From contig NZ_RWKH01000001.1 in the NCBI RefSeq assembly GCF_003984625.1, positions 62,001 to 126,000 of the forward strand: a DNA stretch of 64,000 nt, given 5' to 3'. Of the stretch, positions 8,661-17,507 are shown piece by piece (position 1 is the stretch's first letter; each line of letters opens with the position of its first letter). The notes beneath the pieces were generated by a model. The model saw nothing but the letters and a program-made list of their open reading frames with translations, was not told where the DNA came from and did no database searches. Made by a program: the position numbers and the translations under genes. The stretch is from Variovorax sp. DXTD-1 (lineage in GTDB: Bacteria; Pseudomonadota; Gammaproteobacteria; Burkholderiales; Burkholderiaceae_C).

Positions 8661-10922
8661 GTGGGAACCGTCGCCGCCGGCGCCGCGCCGGTCAATCCGG
8701 CGGCCGCGGCTTCGGCCCGGCGTTCGCAGCGCTGGATATGGGCCTGGGTTGTGCTGGGCTTTGCGGCCTATCTCGTGCTGCCTTGGTATGCGATTCAGGA
8801 CTCGTCCTGGTACGAGGCCGTTCCGCAAGTGTTCGGCCAGGCCGAGGGTGCCAACGGTCTGATGCAGGCGGCCACGCAGGGGCGCAGCTGGCTTTTTATC
8901 GGACTCGTCGGCCTGGCGATGTGCGCCGCCGGTGCTTGGCTGCCGGCCGGCCGGGCGCAGGGGCGCTGGCTGCTGGCGGGTGGCGCCATCGGCGCCCTGG
9001 GCCTTGCCATTGCAGGCTTCACCATCGGCGCGCGCGGCTGGAGCATTGCGGCACTCAACACGCAGTTCGGCGAACTGGCCGTCAACCAGTTCGGCATTGG
9101 CGCGGGCGGCTTCGTGGCGCTTACGGCACTCACGTTGTTGGCCGCCTTCGGCATTGCGCGGCTCGGGCTGTTCAAGGGCGACCTGTTCGTGGCCGCAGCG
9201 GTCATCGGCTGCGGCGTGCTGATGGCGCTGTTCATCGCCTACCCTGTGAGCAAGGCGCTGGCCGGCGCCTTCTTCAATGAAGACGGGCAGTGGTCGATCT
9301 CCGCGTTCATTGCGCGGGTGTTCACCGAGCGCATCTGGGGGCTGGGCTGCATCGCGGGCGGGGTGCGCTGCGGGGTGGCCTGGAACACGCTGGTGCTGGC
9401 TTTGCTCACTGCCGCCGGCACAACCTTTTTAGGCACATTGATGGCGCTGATGGCCGAACGCGGCAGCAAGCGCGGGCAGGGTGCGCTGCGGGTGCTGGCA
9501 CTGCTGCCGATCATCACGCCGCCGTTCGTGGTGGGCCTGGGGCTCATCCTGCTGTTCGGCCGCGCAGGCATCGTCAACCAGCTGCTCGAAAACCTGTTCG
9601 GCATCGAGCCGACGCGGTGGTTCTACGGCATGCCGGGTGTACTGGTGGCGCAGCTCTTCGCCTTCACGCCGATTGCCTTCATGATCATGCGCGCCGTGGT
9701 GCAGGGCATTGCGCCCAGCCTGGAAGAGGCCGCGCAGATGCTGCGTGCCGACCGGCGGCGCACCTTCTTCACCATCACGCTGCCGCTGTTGAAGCCCGGG
9801 CTGGCCAACGCCTTCCTGGTCGGCTTCATCGAAAGCATTGCGGACTTCGGCAATCCCGTGGTCGTGGGCGGCCAGTTCTCGGTGCTGTCGACAGACATCT
9901 TCTTTGCCATTGTCGGCGCGCAGTACGACCAGGGCCGCGCGGCATCGCTCGCCTGGGTGCTCACGCTCTTCGCACTTGGCGTGTTCGCGCTGCAGCGCGG
10001 CCTGCTCGGCAAGCAGAACTACACCACGGTGAGCGGTAAAGGCGATGCCGGCATTGCCATGGCCCTGCCCGATGGCGTGCGCCGCACCATCTATTGCATC
10101 GCGCTGCCGTGGATCGCTTTCACGGCCATGGTCTACCTGTTTGCCTTTGCGGGCGGCTTTGTGCAGACATGGGGCCGCGACTACACCTTCACGCTGAATC
10201 ACTTCAGGAGTGCGTTCGCGCTCGAATGGGGGCAGTTCGGCCTGGTGTGGGCTGGCACGGCGTGGAACTCGCTCATCACCACGCTCAAGCTCGCGGGCAT
10301 CTCGGCGCCGATCACCGCGGCGCTGGGTTTGCTGATTGCGTGGCTGCTGGCGCGCAACGAGTTCAAGGGACAGGGCGTGTTCGAGTTCGGCGCGCTGCTG
10401 GCCTTTGCCATTCCGGGCACGGTGCTGGGCGTGAGCTACATCCTGGCCTTCAACGTGCCGCCGTTCGAGCTGACGGGCACCGGGCTCATCATCGTGCTGT
10501 GCTTCATGTTCCGCAACCTGCCGGTGGGCGTGCGCGCCGGCACCGCGGCCTTCAAGCAGCTCGACCGCTCGCTCGACGAAGCCTCGCTGATGCTGCGGGC
10601 CTCCACGTCGCAGACGCTCTTCAAGGTGGTGCTGCCGCTCCTGAAGCCTGCGCTGGTGGCCGCGCTGGTCTACAGCTTCGTGCGCGCCATGACGACGGTG
10701 AGCGCGGTGATCTTCCTGGTCACGGCCGAGAACGAGCTTGCCACCACCTACATCATCGGCCGCGTGGGCAACGGCGACTACGGCATTGCGCTGGCCTACT
10801 GCACGGTGCTCATGGTGCTGATGTCGCTGGCCATTGCGCTGGTGCAGTGGGTGGTCGGGGAGCGCAAGCTGGGGCGCCGCAAGGCGGGCGTGCCAGTGGT
10901 GGCCGCGCCCGTGGTGCATTGA
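8661..10922 (+). CDS. Fused ABC permease, AfuB/FbpB type (two permease domains)
   Basis: The 753-residue membrane protein carries two binding-protein-dependent permease domains in one chain. The cytoplasmic coupling loops are visible as EEAAQMLRADRRRTFFTITL (about residues 355-374) and DEASLMLRASTSQTLFKVVL (about 637-656). The first 200 residues add several hydrophobic segments before the first permease domain, making it longer than the roughly 500-residue FbpB core. The likely start is the GTG at 8661, directly after the stop of the binding-protein gene. It would form the membrane channel of the importer with the adjacent binding protein and ATPase. Confidence 0.88.
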   Translation: MGTVAAGAAPVNPAAAASARRSQRWIWAWVVLGFAAYLVLPWYAIQDSSWYEAVPQVFGQAEGANGLMQAATQGRSWLFIGLVGLAMCAAGAWLPAGRAQGRWLLAGGAIGALGLAIAGFTIGARGWSIAALNTQFGELAVNQFGIGAGGFVALTALTLLAAFGIARLGLFKGDLFVAAAVIGCGVLMALFIAYPVSKALAGAFFNEDGQWSISAFIARVFTERIWGLGCIAGGVRCGVAWNTLVLALLTAAGTTFLGTLMALMAERGSKRGQGALRVLALLPIITPPFVVGLGLILLFGRAGIVNQLLENLFGIEPTRWFYGMPGVLVAQLFAFTPIAFMIMRAVVQGIAPSLEEAAQMLRADRRRTFFTITLPLLKPGLANAFLVGFIESIADFGNPVVVGGQFSVLSTDIFFAIVGAQYDQGRAASLAWVLTLFALGVFALQRGLLGKQNYTTVSGKGDAGIAMALPDGVRRTIYCIALPWIAFTAMVYLFAFAGGFVQTWGRDYTFTLNHFRSAFALEWGQFGLVWAGTAWNSLITTLKLAGISAPITAALGLLIAWLLARNEFKGQGVFEFGALLAFAIPGTVLGVSYILAFNVPPFELTGTGLIIVLCFMFRNLPVGVRAGTAAFKQLDRSLDEASLMLRASTSQTLFKVVLPLLKPALVAALVYSFVRAMTTVSAVIFLVTAENELATTYIIGRVGNGDYGIALAYCTVLMVLMSLAIALVQWVVGERKLGRRKAGVPVVAAPVVH

Positions 10923-10937
10923 CCGGGAGAAGAACAC

Positions 10938-11990
10938 ATGAGCAACGGCATCGAATTTCGCAACGTCACCAAGCGCTACGGCACTGACAAGGACGGTCCG
11001 CTCGCGGTCAAGGGCATCAGCTTCGAGGTGCCGGTCGGCACGCTCACCACCATCCTCGGCCCTTCCGGCTGCGGCAAGACGACCACGCTGCGCATGATCG
11101 CGGGGCTCGAATCGCCGACCTCGGGCTCGATCCTGATGGGCGGGCGCGACGTCACCACGCTCGGCCCGGCCGAGCGCAACGTGAGCATGATGTTCCAGAG
11201 CTACGCGCTGTTCCCGCACATGAACGTGATCGAGAACGTGGGCTATGGCCTGCGCATGAGCGGCGTGAAGAAGGACGAAGCCACGTCGCGCGCGCGTGAA
11301 GCGCTCAGGGGCGTGGGCCTGGTCGGCTTCGACGAGCGCCTGCCCAGCGAACTCTCGGGCGGCCAGCAGCAGCGCGTGGCGTTGGCACGCGCCCTGGTGC
11401 TGGAGCCTGCGGTGCTGCTGTTCGACGAACCGCTGTCCAATCTCGACGCCCGCCTGCGGCGCGAAATGCGCGAGGAAATCCGCGCACTGCAGCAGCGCCT
11501 GAAGCTCACTGTGGCCTATGTGACGCACGACCAGAGCGAGGCGCTGGCCGTGAGCGACCAGATCATCGTGATGGACCACGGGGTCATCGCCCAGCGCGGC
11601 ACGCCCGAGCAGCTCTACGGCGGGCCCGAAAGCGAATTTGTCGCGGGCTTCATGGGCGAGGCGATGGTTTTTCCGGCCATGGCGCAAGCCGACGGCAGCG
11701 TCACCTTCGGCCCGCTGCGCCTGCAGCCGCGCCATGCGGTGGCGCCCGGCGCCGTGAAGGTGGCGGTGCGCCCCGAGGCCTGGAACATCGGCGGCGCCGA
11801 GGCAGGCCAGGGGCTGCCTGCCACATTGCGAAAGGCGGCCTACCTGGGCAGCTTCTATGAATACGGCTTCGACACCCCGATCGGGCCCGTCTTCGTGGTG
11901 TCGACCGATCTTTCGCGCCCCCTGGCCGCGGGCGCGCAGGCCACGCTGTCGCTGGCGGCGCACGGCGTCAGCGTGGTGCCCGGCGCATGA
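10938..11990 (+). CDS. ABC transporter ATP-binding protein, PotA/FbpC type
   Basis: This 350-residue ATPase has Walker A GPSGCGKT, signature LSGGQQQR, Walker B VLLFDEPLSNLDA and the switch His in THDQSEA. A C-terminal TOBE-like domain (about residues 245-350) is present, as in PotA/FbpC/UgpC subunits. A GGGAGAAG ribosome site lies just before the ATG. It follows the fused permease by 15 bases and completes a three-gene importer. The TOBE region often senses regulatory ligands, but nothing specific can be read here. Confidence 0.93.
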   Translation: MSNGIEFRNVTKRYGTDKDGPLAVKGISFEVPVGTLTTILGPSGCGKTTTLRMIAGLESPTSGSILMGGRDVTTLGPAERNVSMMFQSYALFPHMNVIENVGYGLRMSGVKKDEATSRAREALRGVGLVGFDERLPSELSGGQQQRVALARALVLEPAVLLFDEPLSNLDARLRREMREEIRALQQRLKLTVAYVTHDQSEALAVSDQIIVMDHGVIAQRGTPEQLYGGPESEFVAGFMGEAMVFPAMAQADGSVTFGPLRLQPRHAVAPGAVKVAVRPEAWNIGGAEAGQGLPATLRKAAYLGSFYEYGFDTPIGPVFVVSTDLSRPLAAGAQATLSLAAHGVSVVPGA

Positions 11991-12002
11991 AACAATGGCG
12001 CC

Positions 12003-12644
12003 ATGAACGTGGTTTTCGATCTTGGGGCCGTGCTGCTGGCATGGGAGCCCACCCGGCTGGTGCAGACCCATCTTCCCGAACACGCCGCCACTGAGCTTGC
12101 CGCCGCGGCGCTCGGGCGGGCACTGTTTCACCATGACGATTGGCTGTGCTTCGACTGCGGCACCCGCTCGCTCGAAGATGCCATTGCGCGCATGGCCCAG
12201 CGCCTGTCGCTTCCCGCCGCACGGCTCGACGAGATGCTCGGCACGCTGGGTGAGCGCCTGGAGCCGATTCCGGTCACGGTCGAACTGCTCGAAGGGCTGT
12301 TCGCGCGCCGGGATGCCGGCGAGGCGCTGCGCCTTTACTACCTCTCGAACATGCCTGCGCCCTATGCGCGCGCCATCGAGCGCCGGCACGGCTTCATCCG
12401 GCGCTTCGACGGCGGGGTCTTCTCGGGCGACGTGAAGTTCATCAAGCCGAATCGCGAAATCTACGAGCTGCTGGCGGTGCGCCATGCGCTCGATCCGCAG
12501 CAGACGGTGTTCATCGACGATTCGGCCGCCAATGTGGAAGCGGCGCGCGCCTTCGGCTGGCACGCCATTCACTGCACCCACCCCGCCGCGCTGGCGGCGC
12601 AGCTCGGGCGCTACCTGCCGTCCGTCTCGACTACCGGGCGGTAA
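12003..12644 (+). CDS. HAD-superfamily phosphatase, subfamily IA (YihX-like)
   Basis: This 213-residue hydrolase starts with [14 protein letters not shown]. The nucleophile Asp is kept while the usual second Asp of DxD is Gly, as in the FDLG-V subgroup that includes the sugar phosphatase YihX. Motif II is SNMPAP, the motif III Lys is in [11 protein letters not shown], and motif IV is [13 protein letters not shown]. It begins 12 bases after the ATPase gene, so it is probably co-transcribed with the importer. Dephosphorylation of an imported sugar phosphate or a metabolic by-product fits this position; the substrate is inferred only. Its last 14 bases overlap the end of the convergent lipocalin gene. 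Confidence 0.88.
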   Translation: MNVVFDLGAVLLAWEPTRLVQTHLPEHAATELAAAALGRALFHHDDWLCFDCGTRSLEDAIARMAQRLSLPAARLDEMLGTLGERLEPIPVTVELLEGLFARRDAGEALRLYYLSNMPAPYARAIERRHGFIRRFDGGVFSGDVKFIKPNREIYELLAVRHALDPQQTVFIDDSAANVEAARAFGWHAIHCTHPAALAAQLGRYLPSVSTTGR

Positions 12645-13308
12645 GCACCACCTTGGCGGTGTCGAAGCCCAGGCTGGCGGCGTAGTCCAGTTCGGCCTGC
12701 AACGCGTCGTCTTCCAGCCGGGGAGCGCGCGAAAGCACCCAGAGGTACTGGCGATCGGGTGTGCCGACCAGCGCCACCTGGTAGTCGCGGTCCAGCTTCA
12801 GGATCCAGTAGTCGCCCCACACCATCGGCAGCCAGCTCAGCCAGGAAGGCGCAAAGCGCACTTCGAGCCGGCCCGCGCCGGGCTGGCCCGCCACCGGCAC
12901 CACGCGCGCCGTGCCCACCGCCTCGTCGAAATTGCCGTCGGGCCGCACGCAGCGGTTGATGACCTGCAGCGTTCCGTCGGGCTGGGGCGTGTATTCGGCG
13001 GTCACCGGGCCCGCGCACTGCCTCTGGAAGCGGTTCGGCAGGCGGGCCTGTTCGTGCCAGACGCCGGCATAGCGCTGGATGTCGACCGGCGCCACCACCT
13101 GCAGCGGCGCGCGCATGAGCGGTGCGCTGTCGGCGGGGCCGGGCAGTTGCGCCCGCGCGGTGCGGCCGGCGCCAAGGGCCAGCCACGTGGCCACGCCGCC
13201 TACCACGAAGGCAGTGGCCAGGGTGCCGATGGACGAACTGGTGCGGCGGTCGTCGAAAGGAGCGCGGCTCGCTGCTGCGGAAGCTGCGGAGCGATGGCGG
13301 AAGGACAT
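12631..13308 (-). CDS. Lipocalin (Blc-like) with N-terminal membrane anchor
   Basis: The 225-residue protein has a cytoplasmic N-terminus, one hydrophobic segment ([20 protein letters not shown], about residues 30-50) and a lipocalin domain. The domain starts with the G-x-W motif in [17 protein letters not shown] and continues with CAGPVTAEY and a YLWVLSR strand near the end, matching bacterial Blc lipocalins. Blc proteins bind lysophospholipids at the envelope. There is no lipobox cysteine, so here a transmembrane or signal-anchor helix replaces the usual lipoprotein anchor. The ATG at 13308 has an AGGAG site; longer starts do not. It converges on, and slightly overlaps, the HAD phosphatase gene. 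Confidence 0.87.
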   Translation of the reverse strand: MSFRHRSAASAAASRAPFDDRRTSSSIGTLATAFVVGGVATWLALGAGRTARAQLPGPADSAPLMRAPLQVVAPVDIQRYAGVWHEQARLPNRFQRQCAGPVTAEYTPQPDGTLQVINRCVRPDGNFDEAVGTARVVPVAGQPGAGRLEVRFAPSWLSWLPMVWGDYWILKLDRDYQVALVGTPDRQYLWVLSRAPRLEDDALQAELDYAASLGFDTAKVVLTAR

Positions 13309-13548
13309 GGGAGCACTCCTGTAGTGGGAAAGCATCAAGGCGGGAAGCCGCAGGCTAGCGCCTGGACGCACCCGCTGCCGTCAGCGGCGGACCACAGCCC
13401 ATGTAGGGCAGGGCAGCCGGCGTACAACCCTGTCGGCCGAAGGCCGATGCAGCGCGGTCAAAAGCCGTGCTACGGTGCGCATGAAAACATCGGCCCCAGC
13501 GCAATAGCGTGCAGGACTTGTCATCACCCGCACAGGATAATCTTCGAC

Positions 13549-14508
13549 ATGAATCAACTCGATGCTCTCCGTCAATGGACCACCGTGGTCGCCGACACCG
13601 GCGACTTCAAGCAACTCAGCATTTCCAAGCCGCAGGACGCGACCACCAATCCGTCGCTCATCCTCAAGGCGGTGCAGAAGCCCGAGTACCGGCCGCTGCT
13701 CGACGAAGCCGTCAAGAGCCATGCGGGCAAGCCGCTCGACGAAGTGATCGACCGCCTGCTGGTGCGCTTCGGCGCAGAGATTCTTTCGATCATTCCCGGA
13801 CGCGTGTCGACCGAAGTCGACGCCCGCCTGTCGTTCGACACCGCCGCCACCATTGCGCGCGGCGAGCGCATCGTGGCGCTCTACAAGGCCGAAGGCATCG
13901 ACACCGAGAAGCGCCTGCTGATCAAGGTGGCCTCCACGTGGGAAGGCATCCAGGCGGCGCGCGCGCTCGAGCAGAAGGGCATTCGCACCAACCTCACGCT
14001 GCTGTTCTCGTTTGCGCAGGCGGTGGCCTGCGCCGAGGCCGGCGTGCAGCTCATCTCGCCGTTCGTGGGCCGCATCTACGACTGGTACAAGAAGTCGGCC
14101 GGCACCAAGTGGGACGAGGCAGCGAGCGCGGGCGCCAACGATCCGGGCGTCAAGTCGGTGCGCGAAATCTACAACTACTACAAGCAGCACGGCATCAAGA
14201 CCGAGGTGATGGGCGCGAGCTTCCGCAATGTGGGGCAGATCCAGGCCCTGGCCGGCTGCGACCTGCTGACCATCAGCCCCGAACTGCTCGCCGAGCTGGC
14301 CGCCAGCAACGAGCCGCTAGCACACGCACTCGACGCCAAGAAGGCCGCCGCAACGGCCAGCGTTGAGAAGCTGAGCTATGACGAGCCAAGCTTCCGCTTT
14401 GCACTGAACGAAGACGCCATGGCCACCGAGAAGCTCGCCGAGGGCATCCGCGCCTTTGCGGCCGACGCCGTGAAGCTGGAAAAACTCATGCAGGAAAGCG
14501 GCAAGTAA
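13549..14508 (+). CDS. tal: Transaldolase (TalB type)
   Basis: Transaldolase moves a dihydroxyacetone unit between sedoheptulose-7-phosphate and glyceraldehyde-3-phosphate in the pentose-phosphate pathway. The 319-residue protein has the N-terminal signature DATTNPSLI and the Schiff-base lysine in [12 protein letters not shown] (Lys126). Length and motifs match the TalB/TalA class, not the short fructose-6-phosphate aldolase class found at 26469. The start [10 protein letters not shown] at 13549 matches the family N-terminus. It is followed after two bases by pgi, and the two are clearly co-transcribed. Confidence 0.97.
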   Translation: MNQLDALRQWTTVVADTGDFKQLSISKPQDATTNPSLILKAVQKPEYRPLLDEAVKSHAGKPLDEVIDRLLVRFGAEILSIIPGRVSTEVDARLSFDTAATIARGERIVALYKAEGIDTEKRLLIKVASTWEGIQAARALEQKGIRTNLTLLFSFAQAVACAEAGVQLISPFVGRIYDWYKKSAGTKWDEAASAGANDPGVKSVREIYNYYKQHGIKTEVMGASFRNVGQIQALAGCDLLTISPELLAELAASNEPLAHALDAKKAAATASVEKLSYDEPSFRFALNEDAMATEKLAEGIRAFAADAVKLEKLMQESGK

Positions 14509-14510
14509 AC

Positions 14511-16067
14511 ATGGCCATGACCCTTCGATGCGACCGTGCGACCGCCTGGGCGCAACTGCAGAGCTACTTCGAGACCGCGGGCCGCCAGTTCGACGTGCGC
14601 CATGCCTTCGTCGACGATGCCGGGCGCTTCGAGCGCTTCAGCCAGGAAGCACCTTGCGTCTTTGCCGACCTGTCGAAGAACCTGATCGATGCGCGCACCG
14701 AGGAAATGCTGCTCGCGCTGGCCCGCGAATGCGGCCTCGAGGCGCATCGCGATGCGATGTTTGCCGGCGAGCACATCAACAACACCGAAGACCGCGCCGT
14801 GCTGCACACGCTGCTGCGCGCGCCGGCCGACGCCGCCATGGGCAAGACTGCCGGCGAGTTGCGCCAAGTGCACGCCACGCTCGACGCGATGCTGGCCTAT
14901 GCCGAAAAGGTGCGCGGCGACCACACGATCACCGATGTGGTCAACATCGGCATCGGCGGCTCCGACCTCGGCCCGCAGATGGCAGTGCTGGCGCTCGCCG
15001 AATTCGCTGCGCCGGGCAAGCGCTTTCATTTCGTTTCGAACGTCGATGGACACGAGCTGGCGGGTGTGCTGCGCGACCTCGCGCCGGAGCACACGCTGTT
15101 CCTGATCGCGTCGAAGACCTTCACCACCGCAGAGACGATGACCAACGCGCTCTCGGCCAAGCGCTGGTACGAGCAGTCGGGCGGCACGGACATTGCCGGC
15201 CACTTTGCCGCGCTCACCACCAATGTGGAGGCAGCGAAGCAATTCGGCATCGACACCACCTTCGGCTTCTGGGACTGGGTGGGCGGCCGCTATTCGCTGT
15301 GGTCGGCCATCGGGCTGCCGATTGCACTGGCCATCGGCGCCGACGGATTCCGCCGGTTGCTGGCGGGCGCGCATGCAATGGACGAGCACTTCCGCACCGC
15401 GCCGCTCGAAAAGAACCTGCCGGTGCGCCTGGGCCTGCTCGACGTCTGGTACCGCAACTTCCACAAGTTCACGAGCCGCGGCATCGCGCCGTATCACAGC
15501 GCCTTGAAGCGCCTGCCGGCCTACCTGCAGCAGCTCGAAATGGAAAGCAACGGAAAGCAGGTCGACGCAAGCGGCGAGCCGCTGCCGATTGGCTTGGGCA
15601 CTTCGCCCGTGCTCTGGGGCGAGCCCGGCACCAATGGCCAGCATGCCTACTTCCAGATGCTGCATCAGGGCACGGACGTGATTCCGCTCGAATTTGTGGC
15701 GGTGCGCGACGCAGCGCACACGCTCGAAGGCCACCACCCCAAGCTGCTGGCCAATGCGCTCGCACAGGCACAGGCATTGATGGTCGGCAAGCTCGATGCC
15801 GGCGGCCACAAGAACTTTCCGGGCAACCGGCCGAGCACCTTCTTCGTGTTCGAGAAGCTCACGCCCGAGTCGCTCGGTGCCTTTCTCGCGCTGTACGAAC
15901 ACCGCGTGTTCACCAGCGGCGCGCTGTGGGGCATCAACAGCTTCGACCAGTGGGGTGTGGAGCTCGGCAAGGTGCTCGCGAAAGACATCGAGCCGCGCTT
16001 GGCCTCGGGCGACATCATGGGGCTCGATGCTTCTACGGCCGGGTTGCTGAAGCGTCTGGGTTCCTGA
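14511..16067 (+). CDS. pgi: Glucose-6-phosphate isomerase
   Basis: Pgi interconverts glucose-6-phosphate and fructose-6-phosphate. The 518-residue protein contains VNIGIGGSDLGPQM, the phosphate-binding SKTFTT loop and the C-terminal signature NSFDQWGVELGK with the catalytic Lys. It starts two bases after the tal stop codon; either ATG at 14511 or 14517 could be used. With zwf and tal in the same block, the genes form a hub that redistributes hexose phosphates. Thirty bases after its stop begins copy 1 of the large palindromic repeat. Confidence 0.97.
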   Translation: MAMTLRCDRATAWAQLQSYFETAGRQFDVRHAFVDDAGRFERFSQEAPCVFADLSKNLIDARTEEMLLALARECGLEAHRDAMFAGEHINNTEDRAVLHTLLRAPADAAMGKTAGELRQVHATLDAMLAYAEKVRGDHTITDVVNIGIGGSDLGPQMAVLALAEFAAPGKRFHFVSNVDGHELAGVLRDLAPEHTLFLIASKTFTTAETMTNALSAKRWYEQSGGTDIAGHFAALTTNVEAAKQFGIDTTFGFWDWVGGRYSLWSAIGLPIALAIGADGFRRLLAGAHAMDEHFRTAPLEKNLPVRLGLLDVWYRNFHKFTSRGIAPYHSALKRLPAYLQQLEMESNGKQVDASGEPLPIGLGTSPVLWGEPGTNGQHAYFQMLHQGTDVIPLEFVAVRDAAHTLEGHHPKLLANALAQAQALMVGKLDAGGHKNFPGNRPSTFFVFEKLTPESLGAFLALYEHRVFTSGALWGINSFDQWGVELGKVLAKDIEPRLASGDIMGLDASTAGLLKRLGS

Positions 16068-16096
16068 GCTTGTTTGGTTTTTCGGAATAGGGGCGC

Positions 16097-16355
16097 GTTC
16101 AGGGCGGCGCACCCGCCGACGGGGTACCTTTCTCCGCGAATGTCCCCCGGCCTGCGGCCTCCTCCTTTATTTCGCTGCGCAAGGCACCCCATCGACGGGA
16201 GCGTTGTTCAGAGCGGTGGTTGATCGAACGGAACAAGCGCAGCGCCCGGTGTGCACAGGGCATCGGGTGCTCCCCGCAGCGAAATAAAGGAGGAGCCGAA
16301 GGCGGGGGACATTCGCGGAGGGGAGTACCCGGTGGCCTTTGCACGCGCCCTGAAC
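16097..16355 (+). repeat. Large palindromic repeat element, copy 1
   Basis: The element is bounded by inverted ends (GTTCAGGGCG at 16097-16106; its complement at 16346-16355). The left core (16133-16179) and right core (16275-16319) are near-perfect inverted copies sharing TCCGCGAATGTCCCCCG and CTCCTTTATTTCGCTGCG. The roughly 95 bases between the cores are also conserved in copy 2 at 26179. It fills the 326-base gap between the convergent ends of pgi and the pdxA-like gene, and nothing else is seen there. Short open frames inside it arise from the repeat itself and are not convincing genes. No flanking target duplication was found. The structure resembles an oversized REPIN or MITE; its function is unknown. 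Confidence 0.85.
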
Positions 16356-16393
16356 AGCAGCGCCTCGAACAAACAACGCTGCCAAGCACCTCC

Positions 16394-17455
16394 TCAGACC
16401 GTAGCCGCTTCCAAAGGCGTCCGCACGGGCGCACCACTCGCCATCCGTACGCACAAGTCGAAGGCCTGCTGCAGCCCTTCGATCTGCGCAACACCCTTGC
16501 CCGCGATATCGAAGGCACTGCCGCTGGCCGAGGTGGCCACCGGCACCGGCAGGCCGCCGTGCAGCGTCACGCCCTGCTCGAAGCCCATCAGCTTCATCGC
16601 GATTTGCCCTTGGTCGTGATACATCGACACCACCGCATCCACATCGCCCCGGCGTGCACCGATGAACACCGTGTCAGGCGAGAACGGACCGCGGGCGTCG
16701 AAGCCCTCTGCGCGCAGCTGTTCGATGGCCGGCGCGATGATCTCGATTTCTTCCATGCCGATGGAACCGCCGTCCCCCGCATGCGGATTGAGCCCCGTCA
16801 CCGCAATACGCGGTTGTGCCACACCCGCGCGGCGCAGCGCCGATGCAATGATCTTCACCGCGTCGCTCACGCCCTCTCTCGTGATGTGGCTTGCCACGTC
16901 CTTCAGTGGAATGTGCGAGGTCACGCGCGACGTCCATAGAGAGCCCGTGAGGTTGAACTCGCAGACGAAGCCCTTCACGGCAAAGCGCTCCTGCATGTAG
17001 CGCAGCTCGTCTTCATGCACCAGACCGCCCAGGCGAAGCGAGTGCTTGTTGAGCGGCGCGAAGAGAATGCCGTCGGCCTGCCCGCGCCGCACCGCCGCGG
17101 TGGCGAGTTCCAGTGCTTCGAAGGATGCACGGCCCGAGGCCTCGTTCGATTCGCCGAGCACCGGCTCGCGGCCCTCCATCCAGTCGCGCAGCAGCAGCGT
17201 GGGGCGGCCGTCCTCGAAGCGCAGGTCGTCGAGCCGGTCGATCTGCAGCGGGTCGAGTTTCACGCCCGCCACGCGCTCGCCCGCGGCCAGCACCACCGGG
17301 TCGGCAATCAGCAGCACGCGCGCGGCGTCCAGGTTGCGCTGGCGCGCGAGCAGCTTCACGGCCATCTCGGGGCCGATGCCGCTCGGGTCGCCGAGCAGCA
17401 CGGCGATGCGGGGCTTGGCGGAGGTCACGCTCGGGGTCTTCGATGGGGTGGACAT
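16394..17455 (-). CDS. pdxA: PdxA-family 4-phosphate dehydrogenase (PdxA or catabolic PdxA2 type)
   Basis: The 353-residue NAD-dependent dehydrogenase belongs to the 4-hydroxythreonine-4-phosphate dehydrogenase family. It has the N-terminal GDPSGIGPEM, metal-ligand regions NPHAGDGG and MYHDQGQIAMK, and the C-terminal GKGVAQ segment. True PdxA acts in pyridoxal-phosphate synthesis and often sits with ksgA or surA. Here it is next to a Bug receptor and a LysR regulator, which suits the PdxA2 branch that oxidises sugar-acid phosphates (such as D-threonate or D-erythronate 4-phosphate). The DUF1537-type kinase that usually accompanies PdxA2 is not present, so the role stays open. Confidence 0.88.
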   Translation of the reverse strand: MSTPSKTPSVTSAKPRIAVLLGDPSGIGPEMAVKLLARQRNLDAARVLLIADPVVLAAGERVAGVKLDPLQIDRLDDLRFEDGRPTLLLRDWMEGREPVLGESNEASGRASFEALELATAAVRRGQADGILFAPLNKHSLRLGGLVHEDELRYMQERFAVKGFVCEFNLTGSLWTSRVTSHIPLKDVASHITREGVSDAVKIIASALRRAGVAQPRIAVTGLNPHAGDGGSIGMEEIEIIAPAIEQLRAEGFDARGPFSPDTVFIGARRGDVDAVVSMYHDQGQIAMKLMGFEQGVTLHGGLPVPVATSASGSAFDIAGKGVAQIEGLQQAFDLCVRMASGAPVRTPLEAATV

Positions 17456-17488
17456 GGAATCGGGAATGAAGTGGAGGAATGAAAGAAA

Positions 17489-17504
17489 AGGAAAGGAAAG
17501 GAAA
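17489..17504. repeat. Short GGAAA tandem repeat between pdxA-like and Bug genes
   Basis: Three consecutive GGAAA pentanucleotides lie in the 52-base gap between the two genes, with a further AAAGAAAA run just before them. It is purine-rich on the + strand and pyrimidine-rich on the coding strand. It could be length-variable, but no function is evident. Confidence 0.5.
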
Positions 17505-17507
17505 GCC

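Noticed and set aside
9429..12581. 1050-codon open frame on the minus strand
   Set aside because: It lies opposite the permease, ATPase and HAD genes; its His/Arg/Gln-rich translation is typical of an antisense frame in GC-rich DNA and it has no domain.
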